Source: Ichthyophis bannanicus
Lineage: Eukaryota; Chordata; Amphibia; Gymnophiona; Ichthyophiidae
Direction: 5' to 3'
Length of the DNA: 64,000 nt
NCBI GenBank assembly: GCA_033557465.1
Contig: CM066031.1
Span: forward strand, 1,069,108,444-1,069,172,443
In this document: piece by piece, positions 41,000-52,479 of the stretch
How the letters are laid out: the number at the start of each line of letters is the position of its first letter
How positions within the stretch are numbered: the first letter of the stretch is position 1
The notes under the pieces: model-generated
Databases searched by the model: none
Told to the model about the DNA's origin: nothing
Seen by the model: the letters and a program-made list of their open reading frames with translations, nothing else
Translations under genes and position numbers: made by a program

Positions 41000-42985
41000 T
41001 GGCAGGGAACTTAACTTAGAGAAAGAGATGCCCCAGGGAGTAACACAGGATCAATGCTTCCAGATTCCAGTCACACTTTCAAAGGATTGGGAGAGAATTC
41101 TGCTCTCCCGCACCACCCTCCCTCCCCCTCCCAACACACACAGAAAAATAATGAGGTGTAACCTCCAACAATACCTGTGCAATAGTGATATCACAGAAGG
41201 GGTCTGTAAACTGACAGCCTGATCATTTTCATAACTGCATAATGTCTATACCCTTCGTGAATTCCCTGAACTTCACATAATCTAGCTTTACATCTACAGA
41301 GCAGTCTTCATCCAAGAACAATAATTAAATAAGGCAGGTTTTTAATTTTCATTTCATTTCTAAAAACAGATATTTTGATATCCTGGTATTTTGTTATTGC
41401 TTGAAATACATTTTATATAATAGATGTTGTAAAGGACAAAGTTTTATGTTCTGTTTCTGACAGGCAGCAAATCCGACTTGTAAACTGAACTTTTACTAGG
41501 GTTTGCTTCCCAAAGGCGAACACACAGCTAGTTACTAATGCACGGCATTACACGAACATAGTTAATGGCTGTTATTTTTCTGCATCTCCCATTTTATGCA
41601 AAGGGACTTAATTACTAATATTAAGGCAATTTTTAGATAGTTCATGGAAATTACAATAGAGATGTTGGGGCCAGGACATACACAAAATTCTGGTGGTATT
41701 TTAGAATAAACAATGGGGGATTAAGGCTGATAACCTCCTTAATTTCTCCTATAAAGGGCTGGTCTAAATGAGAACCTTTTTACAAATTTGTACATACCTC
41801 TGATGAAATGGAGAATCATGTGTAAATTTCTGATCTGGCCATGTCATGCCCAAACCACGTTCCCGACACATGCCTCTTTGTAATCTCTGTGTATTAGGGA
41901 CAGCCACATATAAATTTAACCCTTTTTAGAAGTGATAGACATGGATGCCATTTCCACATGTAAATGTCAAATTTTCCACACGGCAATTGTGAATAAAGCT
42001 TCTAAAGTAACCCCCACTGACAGTCATGATACTTCTGCTACCAAAGCAGCAGCCAGTAAAGTAGCCGATGAGATTATGAACAAGCAGGTTAATTTTGTAG
42101 TGCTTCTTGGGTAATGCAACAGAACGCAGGTATCACAAACTGACTATGATCTCTCAAACTGACCATTCATTGGAGCCAAACTAACATCTAGAATTCAAAG
42201 ATACTATTCACATTTTAGTAATTCGGGAATTGTCAACGCAGTTAGTTGCTAAGATATTTGATCGGAAGAATCCTCATGTCTCAATACCTAAGCCATTAAA
42301 TCTCTCTCTATATCTGTTTTGGGTGCAATATTTGAGGGACTGTGGATGATCTTCAACAGTAGCTCTTCAAAAGGTTAGATGCGTAATGAGAACGAAGCAT
42401 GATTGAAGGGTCCCCCTGAAGTTCAAATAAATGAATTAGTTCTGACCCTCTTCCCATGCTATTTGGAAGCACATTAACAAAATGACTGCCTTCCAAAATG
42501 AAACTACCAAAAACATTTTGGGAGGTTCTGTCTGTCCGGGTCTTTGAATTACAGTATATAATCTGACAAAGGGAAGGGAAAAAATACGTAGCAGATAAAC
42601 ATACTACTTTTTTTTAAGCTTAAATCCATCTCTTCTGTGCTCTTATTTTTCCTACTTTCAAATAGATTTGATCTGGGACATACCATTTTAGAGCCAGTCA
42701 ATAAAACGTCGTTCCATTAACTTTGTCCCTTTAAAACAATGCCTGCTATCGGATTTTCTTTACCAAGAATATGAGAGGCAGATATCCAGCAATTGTTTCT
42801 CTTAAGTTTTCAATGACATTTTCATAACCAGTTCTTCTAGGTGTATAAATAAATCTGGTACTTCATTTCTTTCATTTTTATCTGTGCAACCAATATTATC
42901 TAGTCTTTCTTACAGGAATTCAATATATTTGGGGAAAACACCTCCCCATATAGCTAATAAAGCCAGTTTGCTTTTATACAACCAA
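41000..42985. other. Unassigned sequence with one DNA-repeat scrap
   Basis: 41755-41925 contains 'catgtgtaaatttctgatct' and 'cacatataaatttaaccc' motifs like the 48005 repeat. The rest shows no gene. Confidence 0.35.
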
Positions 42986-43282
42986 CCAGAAGTTTACAAA
43001 TGAGGTCCAAGTGCAATCTGGGACGTCCAAGCCAGAAGAAAATGCAGCATGTGAAAGCTCGGGCCCCATTTCCCAAATGTGGACGAGCCTGATAGGGACA
43101 TCTGCTGAGGCCTCTACATAGACATCCCAGAATAGTATTGCAGACCATAGATTAATGATTAGAGGAGTGTGCTAGGGCGAGGGAAAGCCAGGGATCAGAT
43201 CCCACTGCTGCTATCGCTCTGATTCTGCAGAGTGTTGGGGATGGCAGCGTGTCATCTTCTCTACACCCTATTCATGCCTGGA

Positions 43283-44565
43283 ACAGGTATAACTTAAAGG
43301 CTCTGTGCTTTCCCCTCTTTTATTTAATATTTTCCTTGCCCCTCTGCCCTTGATCATTCAACAATATTCGGTTTCATCCTACCTATATGCAGATGACATA
43401 GTTCTCCTATTCCATACTTCACCTCTCTCCCCTGACATTGCACAGCTGAACCTCTGTCTTTCCCACATTGCCTCCTGGTTATCGGAAAATTTTCTTCATC
43501 TTAATCCAGCAAAATCTTCAGCATTGTGGGTTTCTCTCAGTGGTACATGCCCCACTCTTGCACCTTCTATTGGATCATCTAGTATTCCCCTTACCTCTTC
43601 TGTTCGCTATCTGGGTGTAATTCTAGACTCTTCTTTAACTTTCTCTGAGCATATTTCAAGGGTTTCCCGTTGTTCTTTCACTGCTCTGCGGCAAATTAGG
43701 GCCGTCCGGTCTGTTTTACCCTCTAGCGCCCTAATTACTCTTGTCATTGCCCTTGTAATCAGTAGGCTGGACTACTGCAATGTCTATCTGGCCAATCTCC
43801 CCAAATACTGTCTTCAGAGGTTACAACGTATTCAGAATACTGCAGCTCGCCTCGTTACTTTCTCCAGTAGATATGATCATATCACTCCCGTCCTGCTCCG
43901 TTTACACTGGCTTCCTCTCCAATATCGCTTCCATTACAAATTTCTGATTCTTCTTCACCGGACCATTTACACCTGTACTCCCCGTTACCTGGCAGACTGT
44001 ATCTCACTATATTCTCCCCATCGGCTGCTTCGTTCAATTCATGCTAACCGTTTGTCTCTTCCTTCACCTTCCCAAGCCTGTCTGGAGCAGACACGGCACT
44101 CAGCCTGGTTTTTCCTTGGTCCTTCACTCTGGAATATGTTACCCACCTCACTTCGTCTAGAACCATCCTACCCTCAGTTTAAGTCACTGCTCAAAACTTA
44201 CCTTTTCCAGAAAGCTTTTGACCTTCCCCCTGAAGCTCCAGCCTGATTGGTCTCTGCTTGTGTGCTAATCCCATGTATTGTCCCTGTCTGTTTACTTCTG
44301 TCCTTTTATGTACCCTGGTTTGGTTAATATCATTTCTCCTATGATTTGTTATGATTTGATGTTAAATGTTAACATGATTTGTTTTGCGACTTATTATGAT
44401 TTATTGTTAAGTGTTCCAGTGTGATTTGTTCACTTTCTCTTTACCCTTCTTTCCTGTCTTAATTTTGGAGTTCTGTTTCTTGGGTTGTGGTGCTAATCAG
44501 TTTTTATTGTACACCGCTTAATGCTTTTGCCACAGCGGTATATCAAATTTTAATAAAGATAAAGA
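43283..44565 (+). mobile_element. 5'-truncated L2-type LINE with intact C-terminal frame
   Basis: The insertion starts inside the reverse transcriptase and ends with the L2-style 3' UTR ('ttttattgtacaccgcttaa', 'cagcggtatatcaaa') and an (ataaag)n tail at 44548-44565. It is preceded and followed by unrelated repeats (a SINE-like block at 43150-43260, unidentified repeat sequence around 44570-44790). Confidence 0.9.
43299..44246 (+). CDS. L2 reverse transcriptase, C-terminal 315 codons, no stops
   Basis: Reads 'GSVLSPLLFNIFLAPLPLII', then the catalytic 'YLYADDIVLLFHT' (about 43381-43420), 'ENFLHLNPAKSSALWVS', 'YLGVILDSSLTFSEHI', 'ALVISRLDYCNVYLANLPK', 'QRIQNTAARLVTFSSRYDHIT', 'LLRLHWLPLQYRF' and 'SLWNMLPTSLRLEPSYPQFK'. 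This is the RT thumb and C-terminus of L2-clade LINEs, which are normally about 900-1000 residues with an N-terminal endonuclease. The endonuclease and most of the fingers/palm are missing through 5' truncation, so there is no activity. The undamaged frame suggests recent insertion. Confidence 0.9.
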   Translation, partial: GSVLSPLLFNIFLAPLPLIIQQYSVSSYLYADDIVLLFHTSPLSPDIAQLNLCLSHIASWLSENFLHLNPAKSSALWVSLSGTCPTLAPSIGSSSIPLTSSVRYLGVILDSSLTFSEHISRVSRCSFTALRQIRAVRSVLPSSALITLVIALVISRLDYCNVYLANLPKYCLQRLQRIQNTAARLVTFSSRYDHITPVLLRLHWLPLQYRFHYKFLILLHRTIYTCTPRYLADCISLYSPHRLLRSIHANRLSLPSPSQACLEQTRHSAWFFLGPSLWNMLPTSLRLEPSYPQFKSLLKTYLFQKAFDLPPEAPA

Positions 44566-44869
44566 TGCGTCTCCGGATGTCCAGGATGCTTCTGAGATCA
44601 GGTAGTGACGGTCAGGTTCATAGGAATGCCCCAGCCGCATCTCCACCATGCCCCCTCAGACTTTGATGTCCTCATGCTGGATACGTCAACAGATCCGGCT
44701 TCTAAAATGGCTCTGGAGATGTCCCCATGCTTTAGACATCCCTATGCCCATTTTCAGAATTCCAAAGCACAACCAGGGCTTCGAAAATAACCCTCAACGT
44801 TTTTTCGGTTTTTTTCTGACAAGTTTCCTGTTTGCTAATGCATCCCATTCCATTTGTGACGCATCTTCC

Positions 44870-45200
44870 ACTGGAATTCAGGGTTCAGATCCTGCTGACT
44901 TCCCTTGTAACACTGGGCAACTCACTTCACTCTCCATTGCCTGAGGTACAAACTTAGAGCTAGATTTACTAACCAGTGATTTAATGCAAGCCCCTATATT
45001 TGCAATGGGCCTCTTTACTAATCGCTCTGGCTAATTGCATTAACACATGTAAAATGAAAATTAATGTGCATTATTGCAAGTTACTAAGTTTAGTCCTTAG
45101 GTTGTAATGCCTCCAGAGAAAGGGACATATCCTACTTAAAATGTAACTCACCTTGAGCTACCAATTAGAAAGCGTGAGCTAAATCTAAAATTATAAAAAC
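44870..45200 (+). repeat. MIR-like SINE interrupted by a small MITE
   Basis: The SINE body ('cagggttcagatcctgctga', 'cactgggcaactcacttcac', 'ttgcctgaggtacaaactta') stops at about 44957 and resumes at about 45105 ('gcctccagagaaagggacat', 'actcaccttgagctaccaat'). Between lies an AT-rich insert whose ends 'ctagatttactaa' and 'ttactaagtttag' are roughly inverted. Confidence 0.6.
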
Positions 45201-45279
45201 AAAACAGACACCAGGCATGACCCTTCCATTACATATGGCAGACCACCTAGTTTTGCAGCTTGTCATTTAGCTTTTAAAA

Positions 45280-46110
45280 AATTACATGAGGTAGGGGAGA
45301 TAAAATGGAAACAAGGAGAGATCTTGTTCTGATACAAGGATATGAAAACATATGCTTAAATGGGAGGTGTGGCAACAAAGTGGGATTTGGGCTTTGTAAT
45401 CCACTCCTTTGGGGAGTTGCAAGCCAAGTAGGGTCTTTCTGATTCTCAAGGGTATAAATGGATACAACTCAGGCATTTTATTCTTCATGCAAGGCTTGAT
45501 CTTTCAGACCTAGAAGAGATGTCTATTACTTTTCATATATTCAGAAAGCTAAATAGCCTTCCCAAAATGGCCTCTCAGTTTTACAAAATTTTGGCTCTGG
45601 GGTTTGATAGAAAAGTGATTGGAGTTGTGAAAGTATGTACAAAGAACATAAGAGAGCAGGTATAACTTAGACACGACTCCAGATGTCCTAGAAGGGGAAA
45701 ACTGGACCAAATACTGGGTAGAGTTCTTGAGAGTATTGTTGTCAGCATACTTGACACAAACCTTATATTATATAGCCCATAGAGCTGTGTGGCCCACATG
45801 GATGGGTAGCTAAACCGTTTGCAGCCGCTGTTAATAAGTGTTGGCATTGTCATTTGGAAGTAAGTGCTCCACATGCTGTTTTCTTGTGTAATCTGCATAG
45901 TTCATGAACAGATATCCCTCAACTTGGTCTGCAAATCCCTGGCCTTATTGGCCACCCTTGGAAAACGTCAGAGGACAGTACTAGATATTTTGGTAGCCCT
46001 GGCATCAAACACTGTTCTCTCCAGCTGTAAATATAGATGTCAGATCACATTCATGGCCTGGTGGATTAGGGTCGGTTTGACCTGTAAATCAGGCATCAGC
46101 TGCAGACAAA
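45280..46110 (+). pseudogene. Decayed L1 ORF2 C-terminal region
   Basis: Frames contain 'GYKWIQLRHFIL', 'YLTQTLYYIAHRAVWPTWMG', 'KCWHCHLEVSAPHAVFLC' (the cysteine-rich C..C..H..C motif at the end of L1 ORF2) and 'SLALLATLGKRQRTVLDILV'. The order is that of the L1/Tx1 ORF2 tail. Every block is in a different frame with stops between. It is an old remnant. Confidence 0.55.
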
Positions 46111-46609
46111 CATGGCTGCTTGGCAAAATGTAAAGCAATGCCTTTGCATCTTGTTGTCCTCTCCCTTGCAACGAAAAGCATGCTCATCACTGACATACTG
46201 TACTGCCTGGTTGGGTTGTTGTTTGTGTAGCGTGTCGTGCAACACCCTGGTGGCCAGTGGTCGTAAGGGTAGGTGGGACACAAAAATTATTTTATTATGA
46301 GAGGAGGGACTTTTAAGAGCCAGGTGTAACCTGGTCTTGGCAGTTCAGCTCCTAACTAAGAAAAATTGTGAATGCAGAGTAGAGGGTTAACAAGGCATTT
46401 ATTTCCCTTTACGCATAAGATTCAGCTGGGTTACAACCTAAAGAAAAAGTCCTTAACTTCAGGAATGAAATCAACTCAGGTTACCGGAAAAACTGTTATG
46501 CTTCCCAGTTGTAACAATGCTTAGTTAAGCTTTCCAGAGTAAAGCAAATGTTTCAGCACTCTTCTTCCATTTAGCAAATGAATAACATTCTGAAGATAAC
46601 ATATATCAT

Positions 46610-47086
46610 TCACAGGTTTAGCAGTGACTCTGCACTGCCTGAAGTACACAAAGAACAGTCCATCTCTTCCTGAGATAAAAGGCTTGGCTCTACAAGTTCC
46701 ACTTGCATCGGTTCAGGATTATCTCTGTCTGTATCAGTGGTTTCACTGGCTATAGTTTCTGGCCAGGCCCTAGTCCTGTTCTCTGGATGTTTAAAGAGTT
46801 CCTCTAGTGTTTGCCAATGAGCATGGCCTACCCTCGGGCGTTGGCTACTTGGCTTATGAGAGGTAGCTTTGCTTTCCTTTCTCACAGGTTTAGCATTACT
46901 TTCAAAAGGCTTTTTATAAGGTAAGGTTTTCTTCATAGAAAGAGTCAGCATACCTTGGCTTCCAGCAGCATATAGAACTGGGATTTCCTCCTTCCCGCAG
47001 TTCTTCAGGAACACAATCCCTGTGCCAGTCTCCTCTCTGAAAGCTTCTGTTACCTTTCGGTTTAGCCCCAGGTTCCTCTGGTACAA
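46610..47086 (-). CDS. 158-codon ORF, gag-like composition, unrecognised
   Basis: The frame opens with 'YQRNLGLNRKVTEAFREETG' (no ATG, so the true start lies elsewhere or was lost). It has a lysine/serine-rich middle ('ESKATSHKPSSQRPRVGHAH') and an acidic C-terminus with 'NPEPMQVELVEPS'. The 'EPMQ' string resembles the spacer before the zinc knuckle in some Ty3-type gag proteins, but no CCHC knuckle is present. No membrane segment or catalytic motif. Coding status uncertain. Confidence 0.3.
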   Translation of the reverse strand: MYQRNLGLNRKVTEAFREETGTGIVFLKNCGKEEIPVLYAAGSQGMLTLSMKKTLPYKKPFESNAKPVRKESKATSHKPSSQRPRVGHAHWQTLEELFKHPENRTRAWPETIASETTDTDRDNPEPMQVELVEPSLLSQEEMDCSLCTSGSAESLLNL

Positions 47087-47231
47087 GCAGGCTTCTTTCT
47101 TTCACTCTGCTTTGCCTCCAAAGGTGATTGTTCCTTTGCCCAGCACTAGTTTCCCAAGTGCTTCTTTCTGCTTGGTCCTTGCCTGTGGTGCTTCTCTCTC
47201 ATAAACCTTCAGCTTTACCTCCAGCTCCACA

Positions 47232-47303
47232 CCTGCAAGCACTGCTCTGCCCTTTCCAGTCTCCAGTCCTGCAAGCACTGCTCTGCCCTCTCCAGTCTCC
47301 AGT
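47232..47303. repeat. 36-bp tandem duplication (two copies)
   Basis: 'cctgcaagcactgctctgcc' + 'ctttccagtctccagt' repeats once with a single C/T difference. Confidence 0.9.
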
Positions 47304-47479
47304 CTTCCGTTTATAAAGCTCTCCTGTGTTTGAGCTTTCCGGGCTGACTGTCAGGTGCTCTCAATTAGCTAAGTGTGTCCACTCAGGCTCTGTGAGTGCA
47401 CACCTGCTCCCTCTAGCTGCTCCGTGCGGATATTGCACCTTGTGCACATCTTTTCCCTCATGAAAAACAGCTTCTTCTG

Positions 47480-48004
47480 CATTTTTGCTTTCATCAGCCC
47501 CTGCTGCATGACAAGTGTTATTCAAGTGTTGTATAAAATCTTTTCATAAATAAATGGAACTAAAAATAAAGACTTAACAGGCCAATAATATGCCCTAAGT
47601 AAAGCTAGTACGCTGGCAGAGTCAAGGATACCTAAACCATCTTTTAAGTAATATTTGTTTCAGTGTGAGAAGTGAATAAAATTAAAGTAAAAAAAAAAAA
47701 AAGAAACAGGCAATAGAGTTTGAAAGGACAACCTTGTGAGGTCTAATAGAGAGAAACAAGTGAAGAAATAAATGTTTCTGTTTTATATTAATGTTTGTTT
47801 ATTAGGTCATTTGACCTACCACCTTTCAGGAGAACTAGCAAGGTGGTTTACAGTCTAAAAACCAAAACAAAGAGATCAGAAGGAACTTCACTTTCAGTAG
47901 AGGAGAAAGAGAAAACAATAGTCAGAGGAAGGATTAAGAAGAGATAAGGTTGGAGTAAATTATGAGGGTAAAGGTTGCTTAGTTGTCACTTGCGTATCCG
48001 GCAC
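47480..48004. repeat. A14 tract and reverse L2-type tail
   Basis: A homopolymer A run near 47689-47702 is followed at 47785-47985 by the complement of an L2-like 3' end ('aggtcatttgacctaccacc', 'gtggtttacagtctaaaaacc'). No gene. Confidence 0.4.
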
Positions 48005-48320
48005 CTATTTTATATACTAGAGTATGCACACATTTTACTTTATAGAATAGGGGTGTAGCTGCTGAGATACATGTGCCAAATTTAGGTGCAACCACTTACA
48101 CCAACCCTAGATTGGTGTAAATGCCTGCGACTAGATATGTAGGAGGCACACACAAGTTATAGTATTCTAAAACTTACACGCATAAATTTGCACACTGCCT
48201 AAGCTTTGCTGCTGTACTCACTCACTCCAAAACTACACACCATTGCCCCGGCATGTACATTTACAGAACAGCAACCGCCTATACTCCTTGCATAAATGCC
48301 CATCCCTGTGTGTTAGTCCT
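48005..48320. repeat. Non-autonomous DNA-transposon-like repeat
   Basis: 'cctattttatatactagagtatgcac' at the left and 'tatactccttgcataaatgcc' at the right, with 'ttacacgcataaatttgcac' inside, parallel the 9748 and 16625 repeats. Confidence 0.4.
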
Positions 48321-48349
48321 TGGAAATAGGTGACATGTACGTGTTGATG

Positions 48350-50475
48350 GCATAAGAACATAAGACATACCATACTGGGTCAGACCAAGGGTCCATGAAA
48401 CCCAATATCCGGTTTCCAAAAGTGGCCAATCCAGGTGATAAGTACCTGGCAGGTTTCCAAAAAGGTACACAGATTACATGTTGCTTATCCTGGGGCAAGC
48501 AATAGATTTTCCTGGTCCGCTTTAATAATGGCTTATAGACTTATCCTCCAAGAACTAGTCCAAAACGTTTTTAAACCGAGATATATTAATGGCTTTTACT
48601 ACATTTTCTGGTAACGAATTCCAGAGTTTGATTAACTTAATGTGAAAATATTTTTTTTCTGCAATTAGTCTTAACTAGGCTACACTGTAGCTTTAATGTG
48701 TGCACCTGGTTTTTCTACTTTTTGAAAGAGTAAACAACTGATCACGTTTACCCATTCCACACCATTCTTTATTTTATAGACCTCCATCATATTTCCCCTC
48801 AGCCATCTTTGTTCTAAGTTGAAGAGCCCTAACCTTTAAGCCTTTCCTCATAGAGGCATCCTTCCATCCCCTTTACCATTTTGGTGGCTCGTCTCTGTAC
48901 CTTTTCTAATTCTGCTATATCCTTTTTTAAGATATGGTGACCAGAATTGCACATAATATTTGAGGTGTGATCACACTATGAAACGATACAGAGGCATTAT
49001 AATATCCTTTGTTTTATTCTCCATTCCTTTCCTTATGACTCCCAGCATTCTATTTGCTTTCTTGGCCACCACTGCACACTGGGCAGAGGGTTTCAACGTA
49101 TTATCCACGATGACACCTAAATCCTTTTCCTAGGTGGTGGTTCCTAATGTGCAATCTTGCATCGTGTAACTGTAGTTAGGGTTGTTCATCCCTAGGTGCA
49201 TAACTTTGCACTTGTCCACATTAAATTTCATCTGCCACTTGGATACTCAGTCTCCCAATTTTTCAAGGTCCTCTTGCAATTTTTCACAATCATCTTGTGC
49301 TTTTCAACTTTGAATAATTTTGTGCCATCTGCAGATTTGATCACTTAACTTGTTATTCCCATTTCCAGGTCATTAGTAAATATATTAAAAATAGCAGGCC
49401 CAGCACAGATCCCTGGTGTACTCCACTATTTCTCCATTGAGAAATTCGGCCATTTAGCCCTACTCTCTCTTTTCTATCTTTAACCAGTTCCTGATCTACA
49501 ATAGTTCAGTGCCTCCTATCCAAAAACTTTTTAATTTTCATAAGAGTCTCTCATGAGGGACCTTATCAAAGATTTTCTGAAAATCCAGATACACTGGCTC
49601 ACCTTTATCTACCTGTTTGTTCGCAACTTCAAAAAAATGTAAAAGATTAGAGAAACAAGACTTTACTTGATTAAATTCATGTTGGCCGGTACAGACATCA
49701 ACCTCACAGGTCTGTAGTTTCCCAGATCATCCCTGGAACACTTTTTAAAAATTAGCTTTACATTGACCATGCTCCAATCTTCAGGAACTAAAGATGATTT
49801 TAATAACAATCACAGATTTAAAAAAGTAGGTCTGCAATCTCATATTCTAGTTCTTTCAGCACCCTGGGATGTATATCATCTGTTCCAGGTGCTTTGCTGC
49901 TCTTTCGTTTAACAAATTCTATTATATCTTCCCGATTTATGGAGATTTGTTTCAGTTCCTCTGATACATTGCCTTTAAATATAATTTCTGGCATGGGTAG
50001 GTTTCCTACATCTTCTTTAGTAAAGAATGAAGTAAAGAATTTATTCCGTTTCTCTGCTATGTCATTGTCCTCTCTTAGTGCCCCTTTTGCCCTTCTATCA
50101 TCTAATGGTCCAACTCACTCTCTCACAGGTGTTTTGCTACTAATGTATTTGAAAAACATTTTATTATGTACTTTTGCTTCCACATCATGCTTTTTTGCCT
50201 TGCTTAAACTTGCCAGTACTTATGATTTTTCCTATTTTCATCATTTGGCTCTTTTTCCATTTTCTGAAGGATTCTGTTTTAGCTATAATCTCGGACTTCA
50301 CCTTTAAGCCATGTTGGCTGTTGTTTGGCCTTCCTTCCACCTTTCTTAAAGCATGGAATATATCTGGTCTGGGCTTCCACGATAGTATTTTTAAATAATG
50401 CCCAGGCCCGATGTAAACTCTTAACTTTTGCAGTTGCTCTTTTTAGTTTTTCCTTAACCATTTTTATAATTTTAT
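48350..50475 (-). mobile_element. CR1 LINE, reverse strand, 5'-truncated
   Basis: Complement of CR1 ORF2 from the endonuclease-RT linker to the 3' UTR. The 3' UTR complement is at 48350-48470 and the C-terminal codons at 48500-49140. 'aatttcatctgccacttgga' lies at 49226, the complement of the catalytic FADD region around 49325-49345, and 'ccatttagccctactctctc' at 49450. 'tgtagtttcccagatcatcc' (49712) complements the NYRP block, and the DGIH block is at 49870. Many indels. More diverged from the 30290 copy than the 14441 copy is, so an older insertion. Confidence 0.9.
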
Positions 50476-50682
50476 GTGTCTGGGTTAGTTTGATTTAATG
50501 CAGTGTTCAGCTTGAAAGCCAGAAGACAGAAAATCAAGAGCATAACAAGAGATGAAACATTCAAGGAGTTTGGAGACAAACAGGACTGTAAAGCTGAGAA
50601 CAGCTGAAAAAGCAGAAAAGGTCAAAGAGAGAGTGGCATTGGTGAGCCTGAACACAGAGGATGTCATTCTGAACAGCAAATA

Positions 50683-51290
50683 ATGGGGATGGATATCCTG
50701 TTTGGACATCCATCCCCGCTATTCGCTCCCCTGCTGGCTCCAGCTAAAGCCTCTCCATACAATCAGCTAGATGGGGGCATTCATGAGGCAGAGAGAGGGT
50801 GGGGCTTGGGTGCGCTACAACCCCGGATGTACAGGGCCGATTCAGAGGTCATCCCTGTACGTCTGGGGCCGTGAACTTAGACGGGGGACTTATTCCACTG
50901 CAGATGTGGAATAAGTCTCCCTGGATGTCGGTGGATCATGCTGCTGGGCATGAACAAGAAGCTAGGGGGTGAAGTAAGTTCCCTGCAGCCGGATCCTGAC
51001 CATGAGAGGCCGGATCGAGGATCCAGCTGCGGGGAAAGAAGGGAATCATTGGTGGTTGGCATTCACAGCTCCTGAATGGAGCCACGGTACCATGGTGACA
51101 GGACACCATGGCACCATGGCTTCATTCATGAGCCTGACTGAGGTTGCCAGGCATGTGGCTGGATGTGCAGCCCAATCAGAATCGGGGCCCGGCCTGCATA
51201 TCCAGGCCATAGACCTGATTCTGATCCTGCAGTTACGTCTAGTCCCATGGGATCAGAATCGGGTCTAACTCTGGGCATCCTGCTTCTGGT
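50683..51290 (-). repeat. Hairpin-rich repeat family, copy 3 (inverted relative to copy 1)
   Basis: Carries the complements of the copy 1 blocks: 'gacttattccac...gtggaataagtc' (50885-50917), 'agctcctgaatggagcc' with a downstream 'cattcatgagc', 'gcctgcatatccaggcc', and 'gattctgatcctg...gatcagaatcggg'. At its left edge 'ggggatggatatcc' faces 'ggacatccatcccc' (50687-50718), another hairpin. Confidence 0.65.
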
Positions 51291-52280
51291 CAGCCGCACA
51301 AGGGGCTGGACTGCAAAACTGGAATGTGCCTCAGTGTGAATGACAGCTGAAAACAGAAAATGACTGAAGACACTGGCAAGAGTGGAAACAGTGGGTGTGA
51401 GAGAGGATGGGGCGATGTGAAGGAATGGGACTGAGAAAGCAAGTGGAGAGAGGGAATAGTAAGAGAGAGACTAACTCCTGTAGCATGGCAAAAGCAATTG
51501 GAGGATGACAATTTAGCAATATTGGCAAGAAAAAAATAATGATAAAGATAAATTCTTTGAAAACTATTTAATTTTTTTTGTTTGTTTGTTAGTTTATTTT
51601 TGGTTTAAATTGTAAACCACTCTGGGTCCCCTTTTCAGACAGCAAGGCAGTGTACAGAGTAATCCGAAATTACAAATAACACTAATGTCTGCCTTCCCTT
51701 ATTTTTCTTACCATGTTCTATCCTTTGTGTGCTTTTCTGCTCTCTTTGACTTTGTAGTAAAGGGTTTAGAAAGTATATGTTATTAATATTTAGGACGGCA
51801 GAAGACAGAGGCAGTGTGAGGAGAGAGTTGATGCCTGAGAGCAGACATTGGAAGTAGGCTGCGTCAGCGCGGATGAGAGAATACAAGCAGGGTTGCTTGG
51901 CAGTGGACAGAGCAGATGTGACCTACGTGAAAGCATCTCGTTTCCGCCGCTCACGGGGTATGCAGCCCTAGTGTGGATGACGACATGGAGAGACTGTGGG
52001 TTTCTCTGTGGAACTGGGAGAAGGGAATGCCAAATGAGAGCTTATATCTATATATATTTTAGGAAAGACAATGCCAGAAATATTACCATGGTGTCTCTTT
52101 ATATAATAAGACCATGTCGGTCGATGTTCTAAAGGGTCTATTTGTGTAGCGGCCACTGTTATATGGATGTCTCCTATCTGCAGATTTTCAGTGGCACTAT
52201 ACTGAATGTGCTGCTGTAACCTCTTACAGACTACCCTGGGACTATCTGGATAGTGCTGTGAAAGGGTGTCTACCACTAGA
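51290..52280. other. No recognisable gene; a repeat scrap at 52140-52265
   Basis: The 52140-52265 block shares 'gatgtctcctatctgc' style motifs with the 10104 repeat. The rest shows only short frames. Confidence 0.35.
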
Positions 52281-52475
52281 GGTTTTTTTTTTAAGTGCCA
52301 TCAAGTCAATGCTGACTCCTAGCAACCCAAAGGTTTCTTGGCAAGGTATGACCAGAAATAGATTGCCAGGCCTTTTCTTCCAAGACTGGCCCAAGGTCAC
52401 AAGGAGCGCCAGTGGGATCAAACCCTGATCTTCTGGATATTAGGCTGACACTTTAACCACCAGGCTACTCCTCCA
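52281..52475 (-). mobile_element. tRNA-derived SINE with RTE-like 3' tail
   Basis: On the minus strand: A box 'tagcctggtgg', B box 'ggtttgatccc' at tRNA spacing, a body containing 'tgtgaccttgggccagtctt', and a 3' end 'gttgctaggagtcagcattg' + 'acttgatggcacttaaaaa'. That 3' end parallels the RTE terminus at 57470-57505 ('catgagtcgactccgactca' + 'acggcacttaa'). Sharing a LINE tail is how SINEs borrow its reverse transcriptase. Confidence 0.75.
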
Positions 52476-52479
52476 TTCA

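Larger units (their letters stand above)
46380..47480 (-). mobile_element. Unclassified transcription-unit-like repeat (possible non-autonomous LTR element)
   Basis: On the minus strand the order is: TATAAA (complement 47310-47315), a tandem 36-bp duplication (47232-47303) just downstream, a leader, a 158-codon frame (46610-47086), and an AATAAA signal (complement 46398-46403). This is the layout of a compact polymerase II unit. I cannot find long terminal repeats, inverted ends or a target duplication by eye. It could be part of an LTR retrotransposon or a retrocopy. Confidence 0.35.
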
